This document shows positions 1-7,974 of a stretch of DNA of 58,586 nt, one piece after another. The notes beneath the pieces were generated by a model. It searched no databases. It was not told the origin of the DNA and saw only the letters and a list, made by a program, of their open reading frames with translations. The translations under genes and the position numbers were made by a program. Position 1 is the first letter of the stretch. The number at the start of each line of letters is the position of its first letter. Source of the DNA: Oscillospiraceae bacterium (lineage in GTDB: Bacteria; Bacillota; Clostridia; Oscillospirales; Ruminococcaceae); contig JAFQBH010000029.1 in NCBI GenBank assembly GCA_017399765.1, positions 1-58,586 on the forward strand. The letters run 5' to 3'.

Positions 1-2975
1 GCTGCGTGGTAATCCGAATCGTAATAATAGTATCCGTAATATTCGGTGTTCGCCGGGTCGTCGCAATATTGGAAAAGGAAGTCGCCGGTTCCAAGATAGG
101 TTTTTCCCATAACGCCGGTTCCGGTTGAAGGGTCGAAGGAGTTTCCTGTTCCGAATATAAGATTTGCAACATCCGCGTTCCAAAGTCCCTGGTTTGCGTC
201 GCCTTCGGTATATCCGTTAACTCCGCTTGTTCCGTTGTTCGGGCTTGAAAGTTCCCCCGGGTTCCAATCGCGGAAAATAAGTTTGCTTGTTTCGTCAAGG
301 GTCCAGGTTTCCGAATGTCCGCTTGCGCTTACATTTACGTTTACGCTGGAATACGGAAGGTTATAGAACGGACTGTAATCAAAAACTTTTGTGGTAATAA
401 AATCGTTGGTGCTTACCGTGTTGGAAGCTTCGGCATTATATTGTCCTATATCATAGGAATATGGGATCCAGTCCGGATAGAAGACCGTACTTTTTTCAAC
501 CGTGACCTCTGCGCCGGTCGGATAATATTTTTCTGCGATGATATCGTACCAGCCACGGACTTTATAGCGGTAGCTGTCCGGAGTTTTCCATTCTTCCGGA
601 AGAATTATCTTTCCTCCCTTAACGACAGTATGTACGCTGTTTTCAGAACCGGAAAGATAATCAAGTCCGCCCCATGTTCCGTCCAGCCAGACGTAAACTT
701 CTTCACCCGTGCTGTTGGTTCCGAAATTATAAACCGCCGCCTCGGAAGGATTTTGTGTTTGCCTGAAAGTTTTATTATCCTCATCAAGCCTTGCATAATC
801 TGTTGTGTTGCTGCGGATCTTAACTCCGCCGTCACTTTCTTCGACAAAGCTTGTATATTTTCCGGAAGTTGTAACTCCGGTTCCGTTGTCTGAATAGGAA
901 TGCAGGTATCTTCCGGAAGAAACGTTTCTTATTGTAAATTCATTTCCGGAACCGCTGAAAGTCCAGAGAACTTCGTTTTTATCGCTGATGTTTGCCGTGA
1001 TGACTCCGTCGGCTGCTATATTTATCGGAACGGCTGCGCCGGAACCACTGATCGCGTAATATCCGTCAGCTCCTTGTGTATAGATAATATACTGTCCGGA
1101 AGATGTGAACATATCGGCGCTGTATTCAGCTGTTTTTCCGATTTCCGTTTCAATGAGAATTGCCATGGACCAGATATATTCAAGTTCCATCAGCTTTTCG
1201 CTGTTGGAAACAAATTTTCTGTGGTTTTCCGGAAGATCCGTATAGTATTTGTAAGCCATTCCTACCTGCTGATAAATTTCGGTAAGCCAGGTTTCTTCGC
1301 CTTCATAATCTTCCGCTTCTTCAAATTCCATGATTTTTGCGTCGATTTCGTCCGCCGTCGGAAGGGCATCTATCATGGAAACAACGGTTTCGATTCTTAA
1401 TCTTTCTTCCTCCGGAAGATCTTCAAATCCAAGCTTGCATTCTTCCGTATGAGTATGTTCTTCAGCTTCACAGATTAAGTTTCCGCCCTCGTCATAGCAT
1501 TCTTCGATATGTGCGTGCTCAGTCATTCCGCAGAAGTATTCCGGTTCTGTTTTTTCGTTAAGACATTCTTCGGTATGAGCATGTTCTTCGGCTTCACAGA
1601 TTAAGTTTCCGCCCTCGTCATAGCATTCTTCGGTGTGTGCGTGCTCAGTCATTCCGCAGAAGTATTCCGGTTCTGTTTTTTCGTTAAGACATTCTTCGGT
1701 ATGAGCATGTTCTTCAGCTTCGCAGATTAAGTTTCCGTCTTCGTCATAGCATTCTTCGGCATGTGCGTGCTCAGCCATTCCGCAGAAATATTCCGGCTTG
1801 GTTTCTTCCGTTTTTTCTTCAAGGCAGTTTTCGCTGTGTATGTGTTCTTCAAAGCCGCAGATAAGATTTCCGTTTTCATCAAAGCAATTATCGTGGATAT
1901 GTTCTTCCAATCCGCAGTGATATGGCGACGGAATCGCTATTTCCGCAAAGCCGAAAATCGTTTCGTCCGCCATTTCACAAGGAACAGCCTGTACGCTGTC
2001 GCCGTAATCTCCGATTACTGTTTTGTATTCCTCTTCGGCGATTTCGATTATGATTCCCGCTTTGTCAGGTTTTCCGTTTCTGTCTTCATCGAAGAAAATC
2101 AAATCTCCGGCAAGAGCTTCGTGCTCGCCGGCTTTTCTGAAAATGTCGGTTTCCGGTACAGAAAGAAGCTCGATCCATTTTTCAATGTTCGCATCAAACG
2201 GAATTTCCGCCTTTGAGTATTCAAGACAGAAACCTGCGAAAAGAATGTTCCAGTCCGCATAGGGTTCTTCGAACCATTCGCCGTAACGGGTGCGGCCTTT
2301 TATTGTTTCTCCGTCCTCAAGGACTATATAGTTTTTTGTGCTTTCGTGATAGCCAAGCTGGCTTTTTGCAATTGTTATAAGATTTTCGGAAACAACCTCG
2401 CCCAAATCTTCAAAAGCAAAACTTGCGCTCCATTGTTCTTTTGTTTCAATATCCGCGTTTTTATCGGAATAACATTCAAGGCTGTGGCTGTGTTCCAAAA
2501 GTTCGCAGGAAACGGTTTTTATTTCATAACATTCATCGCCGTGGCTGTGGCCTTCCGTTTCCGGAATTTCGCAGAGGAGGGAGGATTCATAGCATTCCTC
2601 AGAATGGATATGCTCTTCCGGTTTTTCGCAGATGAGTTCTTCGCCGGAATAGCATTCTTCAGTATGGAGGTGGCCTTCTTCCGTTTCGCAGACAAGTGTT
2701 TTTTCAAAACATTGTTCTGAATGGAAATGCGCTTCTTCTTCCGGAAGTTCACAAAGAAGAACCTTTTCTTCTGCCGCAAGGCAGCTTTCGGAATGGGTGT
2801 GTTCTTCTGTTCCGCAGAAGGTTTCCCTTTCCTGTGTGATTGCAGGAAGGATGAGCGCATAGGTTGTGCAAAAAACCACTGCAGCGGAAAGCACAGAAAG
2901 AATTTTAAGCCAGATTTTTTTGCGGCTGTTCTTTTTCGCATATTTTTTCATTCTTTGTTCAAGATTGCTTTCCAA
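1..2975 (-). CDS. Giant Cys/His-repeat surface protein, C-terminus beyond window
   Basis: The reading frame is open on the minus strand from a TTG at 2975 to the window edge, about 991 codons. AAGGAGG at 2985-2991 sits nine bases upstream, and the first ATG (2951) is too far from it. The N-terminus is basic, followed by a hydrophobic signal or anchor near residues 20-45. Next come Cys/His units of the pattern C-x-x-x-E-H-x-H-x-E-x-C-Y, then a CHAP-peptidase-like domain (about residues 185-340), then four more Cys/His units. After that there is a ricin/lectin-like beta stretch and a segment resembling the Flg_new/InlB-type repeats of giant clostridial adhesins (ends with VFYPDW). The CHAP active-site Cys is Asn243 and its His is Lys305, so it is probably a non-catalytic binding module. 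It lies last in an operon with a signal peptidase. Function is inferred as adhesion or wall binding. Confidence 0.85.
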   Translation of the reverse strand, partial: MESNLEQRMKKYAKKNSRKKIWLKILSVLSAAVVFCTTYALILPAITQERETFCGTEEHTHSESCLAAEEKVLLCELPEEEAHFHSEQCFEKTLVCETEEGHLHTEECYSGEELICEKPEEHIHSEECYESSLLCEIPETEGHSHGDECYEIKTVSCELLEHSHSLECYSDKNADIETKEQWSASFAFEDLGEVVSENLITIAKSQLGYHESTKNYIVLEDGETIKGRTRYGEWFEEPYADWNILFAGFCLEYSKAEIPFDANIEKWIELLSVPETDIFRKAGEHEALAGDLIFFDEDRNGKPDKAGIIIEIAEEEYKTVIGDYGDSVQAVPCEMADETIFGFAEIAIPSPYHCGLEEHIHDNCFDENGNLICGFEEHIHSENCLEEKTEETKPEYFCGMAEHAHAEECYDEDGNLICEAEEHAHTEECLNEKTEPEYFCGMTEHAHTEECYDEGGNLICEAEEHAHTEECLNEKTEPEYFCGMTEHAHIEECYDEGGNLICEAEEHTHTEECKLGFEDLPEEERLRIETVVSMIDALPTADEIDAKIMEFEEAEDYEGEETWLTEIYQQVGMAYKYYTDLPENHRKFVSNSEKLMELEYIWSMAILIETEIGKTAEYSADMFTSSGQYIIYTQGADGYYAISGSGAAVPINIAADGVITANISDKNEVLWTFSGSGNEFTIRNVSSGRYLHSYSDNGTGVTTSGKYTSFVEESDGGVKIRSNTTDYARLDEDNKTFRQTQNPSEAAVYNFGTNSTGEEVYVWLDGTWGGLDYLSGSENSVHTVVKGGKIILPEEWKTPDSYRYKVRGWYDIIAEKYYPTGAEVTVEKSTVFYPDWIPYSYDIGQYNAEASNTVSTNDFITTKVFDYSPFYNLPYSSVNVNVSASGHSETWTLDETSKLIFRDWNPGELSSPNNGTSGVNGYTEGDANQGLWNADVANLIFGTGNSFDPSTGTGVMGKTYLGTGDFLFQYCDDPANTEYYGYYYYDSDYHA
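1438..1922 (-). repeat. 126-bp in-frame tandem repeat (42 aa Cys/His unit)
   Basis: Copies begin at 1438, 1564 and 1690 (exact 126-bp period) and a diverged copy begins at 1825 after a 9-bp expansion. Each unit encodes two Cys/His motifs of the type HTEECYDE and LICEAEEHAH. The first three copies are nearly identical, which points to recent duplication or gene conversion. All copies are coding and there are no spacers, so this is not CRISPR. Confidence 0.9.
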
Positions 2976-3017
2976 AACGCGCACCCTCCTTCCTTTTTTT
3001 ATTTTAATTTTTTGCTG

Positions 3018-3602
3018 TTATTCAATAATTCCGAAATCCGAAACCGGCCAGACCCGGAAAACAATTTTTCCGACAATCTGTTCTTCCGGAATACAGCCCA
3101 CAACGGAAACACGGCTGTCAACCGAAGTTTCACGGTGGTCGCCCATCAAAAAATATTTTGAATCCGGAACCTGGTAAGGATATTCGATATCACATTCCCC
3201 GAAAGATTTTTCGCTTACATAGGGTTCGTAAAGTTCCGTTCCGTTTACAAAAACCGTTCCGTTTTCATCAACAAGAACATAATCCGATGGGCAGGCTATT
3301 ATTCTTTTTACAAGAAGTTTGTTGCCGATATAAAATGCAACAAGATCCCCCTGTTCAAATTTTTTTCCTTTTACCGAAATAACAATCTGTCCCTCATCAA
3401 TTGTAGGCGTCATGGAAGAACCGTAAATCTGAAGGACCGGCATCCATAAAGTTGCCACAAGAACGGCAAAAGCCGCAACTACAACAAGAGTATAAACTGT
3501 ACTTTTGAAAACATTTATATATCTTCGTTTGTACTTAACTCTACCGAGTTCGGCTTTTAATTCGTTTATTTCGGGTATTGTTTTTTTTACCTTTATTCTC
3601 AT
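3018..3602 (-). CDS. lepB: Signal peptidase I (S26A, Ser/Lys type)
   Basis: This 194-residue membrane protease removes signal peptides from exported proteins. A charged cytoplasmic N-terminus is followed by one membrane segment (about residues 36-58). The catalytic Ser63 lies in GSSMTPT and the general base Lys99 in LLVKRIIA. The family box GDHRETSVDSR is at 154-164. Its ATG overlaps the stop of the upstream coiled-coil gene by four bases (ATGA), indicating translational coupling. The giant repeat protein follows about 40 bases downstream. It may process that neighbour or be a general enzyme. The Lys base separates it from the Ser/His SipW-type enzymes at 30.5 and 36.4 kb. Confidence 0.93.
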   Translation of the reverse strand: MRIKVKKTIPEINELKAELGRVKYKRRYINVFKSTVYTLVVVAAFAVLVATLWMPVLQIYGSSMTPTIDEGQIVISVKGKKFEQGDLVAFYIGNKLLVKRIIACPSDYVLVDENGTVFVNGTELYEPYVSEKSFGECDIEYPYQVPDSKYFLMGDHRETSVDSRVSVVGCIPEEQIVGKIVFRVWPVSDFGIIE

Positions 3603-4108
3603 TTTTCGTCCTGATCCTTTTTGGGGTAAACCATTGACAGAAGTTCGCGAAGACCGGCATGTTCGTTATAAAATTTATCAAGCCGTTTGGAAACATCGTC
3701 CCAGTATGCTTTGGAATCTGCTTCCGCTTTTATTGTCATTGCATCGCATTTTGCTTTTGATTCCGCTTCCATTGCGGAACAACGGCGCTGGGTTTCTGCA
3801 ATCTGGCGTTCGCATTTTTCCCGGGTTTCCCTTTCTTTTATCTTGGCAAGAGCATCCTGTCTTTCGCTCAGTTTTTTTACGCTTTCAACATATTGAATAC
3901 TTGCAGCCTGGGCCGCTTCAAAAACACCGTTTATAGCAAGGGCAGCTTCGGCGATTGAACCCGCTTCCGAAAGGACTATTTCTCTTTCTTTAAGTTCTGC
4001 CTTTGCTTTTTCAAGTTCGGCTTTAAGCTTTTCCATTTCTTCGCTTTGGTCGATAAGCATCTGGAGCAAATCGGTTCTGGAAAGCTTTTTCATTTCTTTT
4101 TCCGTCAA
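3599..4108 (-). CDS. Coiled-coil protein of unknown function
   Basis: I do not assign this 169-residue product to a function. It starts best at a TTG (4108), eight bases after AAGGAG. Longer upstream starts lack a ribosome site and run into the promoter leader. About residues 10-60 form a Lys/Glu-rich heptad region. A second helical region rich in Glu, Arg and Ala follows around residues 75-140, with two CExxI/CDAM-like cysteines. There is no signal peptide or membrane segment, so it is probably cytoplasmic. It is the first gene of the operon with the signal peptidase and the giant surface protein. A scaffold or chaperone role in export of that protein is possible but is only inferred from position. 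Confidence 0.75.
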   Translation of the reverse strand: MTEKEMKKLSRTDLLQMLIDQSEEMEKLKAELEKAKAELKEREIVLSEAGSIAEAALAINGVFEAAQAASIQYVESVKKLSERQDALAKIKERETREKCERQIAETQRRCSAMEAESKAKCDAMTIKAEADSKAYWDDVSKRLDKFYNEHAGLRELLSMVYPKKDQDEK

Positions 4109-4195
4109 ACGGCTCAACTCCTTATAATAAAAAAACACCATTAACTGAAAATAGTACAAGAGCACTAAATAAAGATAATAGCATAACTATTAGTA

Positions 4196-4225
4196 AGTAT
4201 AATACCTATACATTGTGTTTGTCAA
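4196..4225 (-). promoter_or_regulatory. Sigma-A promoter of the minus-strand operon
   Basis: On the minus strand TTGACA (4220-4225) and TATACT (4196-4201) are separated by 18 bases. It points toward the coiled-coil, signal peptidase and giant surface protein genes. Confidence 0.8.
4198..4203 (+). promoter_or_regulatory. Candidate -10 box of the XRE gene
   Basis: A perfect TATAAT on the plus strand overlaps the minus-strand -10 box, so the two promoters are face to face and probably mutually exclusive. No good -35 box is seen, which suggests a weak or regulated promoter. Confidence 0.5.
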
Positions 4226-4265
4226 TCCCGCTTTTAGTTAAACTAATAGTGTGGACGGTGATAAG

Positions 4266-4604
4266 ATGCGTGAAAAGAAAGAAATAAACATAAAAATAGG
4301 TGAACATGTAAAAAAGGCAAGAGAAAGAGCCGGAATTACCCAGGAACAGCTTGCTGAAAAAATAGACGTTTCGCCCCAGTATATTTCGGATCTGGAACGC
4401 GGCGTGGTCGGAATTTCCGTTGAGAAATTAAAAAATCTCTGCGTTGTTCTTGGGGTAAGCAGCGACGAAATTCTTTTCGGAAACATTCAGGCCAAAAGTT
4501 CGGCAGCTTTTTTCGAAAAAATAAGTATCCTTTCCGAAAGCCAGATTCTTATTCTTTCGGACATCATTAATAAATACATAGAAGCAGTTTCTTTGGATAA
4601 ATAA
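4266..4604 (+). CDS. XRE-family HTH transcriptional regulator
   Basis: This 112-residue protein has a lambda-repressor-like helix-turn-helix at about residues 11-70, including GITQEQLAEKIDVSPQYISDLERG. A short C-terminal helix probably serves for dimerization. An in-frame GTG lies at 4251, but it has no ribosome site and falls within the putative operator, so the ATG at 4266 is preferred. The gene is divergent from the signal-peptidase/surface-protein operon, with overlapping -10 boxes between them. It probably represses itself and that operon. The binding site and signal are not known. Confidence 0.88.
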   Translation: MREKKEINIKIGEHVKKARERAGITQEQLAEKIDVSPQYISDLERGVVGISVEKLKNLCVVLGVSSDEILFGNIQAKSSAAFFEKISILSESQILILSDIINKYIEAVSLDK

Positions 4605-4695
4605 CAGGTAACATTTGCTGTTACTCCGCCGCAAGCAACGCCTATGGCCAGCTACGGCGCAGCTTGGCAGGGAATTCACTGTAACCCTTCGATCA
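4605..4695. other. Structured intergenic segment of unknown nature
   Basis: This stretch holds a short hairpin (GTAACA...TGTTAC just after 4606) and a GC-richer block with CCGCCGCAAGC. No open reading frame with a ribosome site is seen. It may be part of a dispersed intergenic repeat, but no second copy lies in this window. Confidence 0.3.
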
Positions 4696-4730
4696 AAAAT
4701 GAGCTTGGGTGCATGGCCTAAGCTCATTTT
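4696..4730 (+). terminator. Rho-independent terminator after the XRE gene
   Basis: An 11-bp stem, AAAATGAGCTT (4696-4706) with AAGCTCATTTT (4720-4730), ends in a T-rich arm. Confidence 0.7.
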
Positions 4731-4757
4731 GTCGTTTCCATATAAATGCGTAACAAA

Positions 4758-4793
4758 AAAACGGATAACCATTTTCTCATGGTTATCCGTTTT
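4758..4793. terminator. Bidirectional terminator
   Basis: A perfect 15-bp stem (4758-4772 with 4779-4793) is flanked by A and T runs. It can stop the XRE transcript on plus and the tRNA transcript on minus. Confidence 0.8.
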
Positions 4794-4820
4794 CATTTAC
4801 CCACTTTTTCGTGGTAATTG

Positions 4821-4907
4821 TGGTGCCGGTGATGGGGGTCGAACCCACACGATATCGCTATCAACGGATTTTGAGTCCGTCACGTCTGCCAATTCCATCA
4901 CACCGGC
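4821..4907 (-). tRNA. tRNA-Leu (anticodon CAA)
   Basis: The 87-nt minus-strand sequence folds as a long-variable-arm tRNA. The acceptor stem pairs GCCGGTG (4901-4907) with 4825-4831, the discriminator is A, and CCA is encoded at 4821-4823. The anticodon loop CTCAAAA gives CAA, which reads the TTG codon. The T arm carries GGTTCGA. Confidence 0.96.
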
Positions 4908-4953
4908 ATATTACCTTTCTATTATACACTAATTTATCCCAAATGCAAGAAAT

Positions 4954-5637
4954 TTATTCCGAAAAGAAAACCGGAACAGGTTTGTCGGCAATAATTTCGT
5001 TATCGCAAACTTTGCAGTCAACCGCGAAAATCTCAACGCCGTTTCCCGCTGCTTCGTAAAGAGCTTTTGCGAATTTCGGGTCGGTGGCGGAATTTGCCGC
5101 AAAGGAGCGGCAGCCTTTCATGGCAATTACAAAAAGAACGCAGGCGCGGAAGCCATTTTGCTTTGCTTCGATAAGTTCATAAAGATGCTTTGTTCCTCTT
5201 TCGGTGGGCGCATCCGGAAAACGCGCCTGACCGTCAACGTTAAGGGTAACGCCTTTTACTTCCAGGAATATTTTATCAGAATTATCCTCTATGTAAAAAT
5301 CGAAGCGGCTTTTTTCAAAAAAAGTCTCCGGTTTTATGATTTTTGCTTCCGGGAAAAGCGTTTTGATATATTCTCCCGCAACCTTGTTCGGCGCAATTGA
5401 ATCTATGTTTATAATTTCTCCGTCGGTTCTTCGAACACCGATGAGGTCGAATTTTGTTTTCCTCTCCGGATTTTTCGCCTTGCAAAGAAAAACTTCCGCA
5501 CCCGGGAGAAGAAGTTCCTTCATTCTTCCGGTGTTCATAACGTGGCAGATTTCTTCTTTTCCGTCAATTTCGATATGGGCGATAAACCGGTTCGGACGGC
5601 TTATGAATTTTCCGGAAACGACGTTTTCATATTTCAT
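4954..5637 (-). CDS. sfsA: SfsA family DNA/RNA nuclease
   Basis: The 227-residue product matches SfsA throughout. It has an N-terminal OB-like part with HVMNTGRMKELL, and a nuclease-like core with the family blocks FDFYI, FLEVKGVTL, ARFPDAPTERG and KHLYEL. SfsA proteins were first linked to sugar-fermentation gene stimulation in E. coli and were later described as nucleic-acid-binding nucleases. The ATG overlaps the stop of the upstream radical SAM gene by four bases, so the two are translationally coupled. Confidence 0.93.
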   Translation of the reverse strand: MKYENVVSGKFISRPNRFIAHIEIDGKEEICHVMNTGRMKELLLPGAEVFLCKAKNPERKTKFDLIGVRRTDGEIINIDSIAPNKVAGEYIKTLFPEAKIIKPETFFEKSRFDFYIEDNSDKIFLEVKGVTLNVDGQARFPDAPTERGTKHLYELIEAKQNGFRACVLFVIAMKGCRSFAANSATDPKFAKALYEAAGNGVEIFAVDCKVCDNEIIADKPVPVFFSE

Positions 5638-6530
5638 AAACCTTCCCCCTGTTCAACTCTGTCTTTTTCAAAAGCGGAATTTATGGCGCCCAGCACCCGC
5701 TTTTTATCTCCGGACCAAAGGGGCGCAACAAGAAATTTTTTGTTTCCGTCGCCGGTAAGGCGGTGAACCGTCATTGTTTTCGGAATCCTGCGAACACATT
5801 CCTCAAGAATTTCTATATATTCATCAAGTTCAAGAGTGCTGAATTTTCCGGCAAGATAATCTTTTTCAAGGTCGGTTCCGGAAAGAACGTGGAGAAGCTG
5901 GAGCTTGATTCCGTCTGCTCCGCTTTTTCCGATATATTCCGCCGTTTCAAAAATCATTTCCGGGGTTTCGCCCGGAAGCCCAATTATCATATGAACGATA
6001 ACGTAAATCCCGGCTTTTTTAAGGCGTTCCACCGCCGAATCGAAAACCGGAAGTTCATAACCTCTTCGGATATATTCCGCGGTTTTCTGGTGGATAGTCT
6101 GAAGACCCAGTTCCACCCAGACCGGCTTTATTTTATTGAGTTTTGCGAGCAGTTCAACCGTTTCCGCCGGAAGGCAGTCCGGTCTTGTTCCGATGGAAAG
6201 CGCAACAATATCCGGGTGGCTTATGGCTTCGGAAAAAAGTTTTTCAAGTTTTTCAATGGGTCCGTAGGTGTTGGTATAGCTCTGAAAATAGGCGATATAT
6301 TTTCCGGAAGGGTTTTTCTTCAAAACCCTTGCCTTCGCCTTTTCAATCTGTTCAAAAACGCTTCCGGAAGGTTTTTCGGCAAAATCTCCGGAACCGCCAA
6401 GGCAGAAAATACAGCCTTTTGTTCCAAGCTTTCCGTCCCGGTTCGGGCAGGAAAAACCGCCTTCCAGCGCAAGTTTATAAACCTTTCCGCCGAATTTTTC
6501 GCGCATTTCGTCATTGAGCGAGCGGTACAT
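5634..6530 (-). CDS. Radical SAM protein, TIGR01212/YtqA family
   Basis: The 298-residue protein carries an N-terminal iron-sulfur cluster motif with Cys28, Cys40 and Cys43, spaced as C-x11-C-x2-C. Downstream are the family blocks GTRPDCL, WVELGLQT and HMIIGLPGET. Members of this family (YtqA type) are tRNA-modification-like or uncharacterized radical SAM enzymes and I do not assign a substrate. The start follows AAAGGAGG at about ten bases. It is the first gene of a two-gene operon with sfsA. Confidence 0.92.
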   Translation of the reverse strand: MYRSLNDEMREKFGGKVYKLALEGGFSCPNRDGKLGTKGCIFCLGGSGDFAEKPSGSVFEQIEKAKARVLKKNPSGKYIAYFQSYTNTYGPIEKLEKLFSEAISHPDIVALSIGTRPDCLPAETVELLAKLNKIKPVWVELGLQTIHQKTAEYIRRGYELPVFDSAVERLKKAGIYVIVHMIIGLPGETPEMIFETAEYIGKSGADGIKLQLLHVLSGTDLEKDYLAGKFSTLELDEYIEILEECVRRIPKTMTVHRLTGDGNKKFLVAPLWSGDKKRVLGAINSAFEKDRVEQGEGL

Positions 6531-6555
6531 TCCGAAAAACCTCCTTTTGCAAGAA

Positions 6556-6578
6556 AATCTTAATAAAACATTAAGATT
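6556..6578. promoter_or_regulatory. Inverted repeat in the divergent leader
   Basis: AATCTTAAT and ATTAAGATT are separated by five bases. The repeat lies between the radical SAM gene and the divergent membrane-protein genes. There is no T-run, so an operator is more likely than a terminator. Confidence 0.45.
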
Positions 6579-6596
6579 ATCTTACCACAAAACCCG

Positions 6597-6625
6597 TTTA
6601 CTTTGCCATAGAAAAAGGATATAAT
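6597..6625 (+). promoter_or_regulatory. Promoter of the paired membrane-protein genes
   Basis: TTTACT (6597-6602), a 17-base spacer and a perfect TATAAT (6620-6625) lie about 50 bases before the ATG at 6676. Confidence 0.65.
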
Positions 6626-6675
6626 TTTTTTAATGAAAGCATTATTTGCGGCAAAACCGGAAAGGAGAAAAGGAT

Positions 6676-7074
6676 ATGAAAAAGATTTTTTATCTCCCGG
6701 CAATTCTTGCGGGAATCGCTTTTTGCTGGCTTTGGTTCAGCGGTATTTTCGGTTTTGAATGGTTCATTCTGATTCTTATGCTCTGTCTGAGCGGCTGGCT
6801 CCTTAACAAAGGCAAAATCTGGGGCGGAATTCCGGGAATCCTTGTAGGAATCCGTGTTATGCTTTGGGGAATCGAAGAACTCCCACATAGACTGAATATG
6901 GGCAACGCCGGACCGAGAATTGAACCCACCTGGGAAAATTCCCAATGGTATATCTGGAATACGGAAATCGCCTGGGGAATTTATATCGTTCTTTTCTTTG
7001 TTGTTTGCGGAGTTTATGTTCTGATAAAAAAGATAGCGGAAAAAAGGAGAGCCGGAAATGAAAAACAGATTTGA
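6676..7074 (+). CDS. Small polytopic membrane protein (paralog 1)
   Basis: The 132-residue protein has about four hydrophobic segments and a Lys/Arg-rich end. It starts at an ATG behind AAAGGAG. A central loop carries RLNMGNAGPRIEPTWEN. The next gene encodes a paralog with the same loop, RINMGNAGPRIEPT, and a similar WNxEIxW segment before the last helix. I do not recognise the family. The coding end overlaps the next start by 17 bases, so both are made from one transcript and may form a heteromeric membrane complex. Confidence 0.75.
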   Translation: MKKIFYLPAILAGIAFCWLWFSGIFGFEWFILILMLCLSGWLLNKGKIWGGIPGILVGIRVMLWGIEELPHRLNMGNAGPRIEPTWENSQWYIWNTEIAWGIYIVLFFVVCGVYVLIKKIAEKRRAGNEKQI

Positions 7075-7510
7075 AAAAATATTGTTCTATTCCGTTCCGG
7101 CAATTTTTGCTGCTTTGGTAATTTTTCTTATGATTTCAGGTATTCCGGAAATCTGGTTATTTCTTTTTCTGTACGTTCTTCCCTTTGCAATCGGAAGTTA
7201 TCTTCTTGACCAGGGAAAAGCATTTGGCTGCGTTTACGGGATTTATTGGGGAATTAGTTTTGCCATGAATGCGTTTTTTGATTATCCGAGAAGAATCAAT
7301 ATGGGCAACGCCGGGCCAAGAATTGAGCCCACCGCCGAAATGTATTGGCGATATTTCTGGAATTCAGAAATTATATGGTGGATCGTTTTCTCGATTTTCT
7401 TCCTTGCCCTCGGAATTTATGTTCTGATAAAAAATCGAATGAGGGGAATTAATGATTTCCGGAGGGTAAGGCTCCCTTGTGTAAAAGTAGCTCCCGACGA
7501 AGTCGGGTGA
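7058..7510 (+). CDS. Small polytopic membrane protein (paralog 2), C-terminus altered by a repeat
   Basis: The 150-residue protein is a paralog of its upstream neighbour (shared NMGNAGPRIEPT loop, same order of hydrophobic segments, shared YVLIK end of the last helix). A GGAG-containing site lies inside the upstream gene. The last roughly 20 residues, including LPCVKVAPDEVG, are encoded by a short repeat of the kind scattered through clostridial intergenic regions. That repeat also supplies the stop codon, so the original C-terminus has probably been replaced. Function is unknown. Confidence 0.72.
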   Translation: MKNRFEKILFYSVPAIFAALVIFLMISGIPEIWLFLFLYVLPFAIGSYLLDQGKAFGCVYGIYWGISFAMNAFFDYPRRINMGNAGPRIEPTAEMYWRYFWNSEIIWWIVFSIFFLALGIYVLIKNRMRGINDFRRVRLPCVKVAPDEVG

Positions 7511-7516
7511 GGTATT
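7460..7516. repeat. Dispersed intergenic repeat (REP-like)
   Basis: The segment GGCTCCCTTGTG...TAGCTCCCGACGAAGTCGGGTGAGG contains the hairpin CCCGACgaaGTCGGG. It resembles short palindromic repeats common in gut Clostridia. It overlaps the 3' end of the preceding gene. Confidence 0.5.
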
Positions 7517-7606
7517 GTAATCCCATTCCATTAAAAACGGGCGGATAATATCCGCCCCACAGGTATTTCAATAAAGAAAAAATTCAGCTTTCGCAAAAAC
7601 ATTTCC

Positions 7607-7632
7607 CAAAATTTTGCGTCTTTATATATGAA
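7607..7632 (+). repeat. 26-bp direct repeat, copy 1
   Basis: Identical to 7975-8000. It contains TTTTGCGTCTTTATATATG. The intervening 342 bases may be an insertion or the remains of a duplicated gene start. Confidence 0.75.
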
Positions 7633-7974
7633 GGAAAATTTTTGACGGACCAAAACAACCGCGCGGAAAATTTTATTAAAAATCCGCCGTCGGCTTGAAC
7701 GATGGCGGTTGAGATTAGGAAGCAACAATCTTCCGGTGGGGAGATTATTCCCCCTTTTTCAAAGGGGGAGTCGCTTGCGGGAGCAAGCGGGTAGGGGTTT
7801 GAAATTTTTCTTTCAGGTGCCTACTCTTGCGGTGCCCAAAATATTCTGCGGCATAACGCCTTGAATATTTTGACCGCGGCGCCAAACCTTGCTCGCTGTT
7901 TCGCCCACTGGGCGCGCTTCGCAAGCTTTGCTCGGTTTCTTTTGTTTTCACAAAAGAAATGGGGTTACATAAAA

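Larger units (their letters stand above)
4186..4250. promoter_or_regulatory. Putative operator pair for the XRE regulator
   Basis: ACTATTAGT (4186-4194) and its reverse complement ACTAATAGT (4242-4250) flank the divergent promoters. The second lies inside a perfect palindrome with a single central base, TTAGTTAAACTAA (4234-4246). The first overlaps the start of minus-strand transcription. Repression by the adjacent XRE protein is inferred. Confidence 0.5.

Noticed and set aside
1438-1922. CRISPR array
   Set aside because: The repeat unit is 126 bases, contiguous and in frame, with no variable spacers and no cas genes.
315-3161. Series of plus-strand open frames at the left end
   Set aside because: They lie opposite the continuous minus-strand repeat protein frame, which has repeats, domains and a ribosome site. 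The plus frames have none.
7531-7951. Two minus-strand open frames of 65 and 68 codons
   Set aside because: They lie in repeat sequence with hairpins, have no ribosome site and no family resemblance beyond spurious frames from similar repeats.
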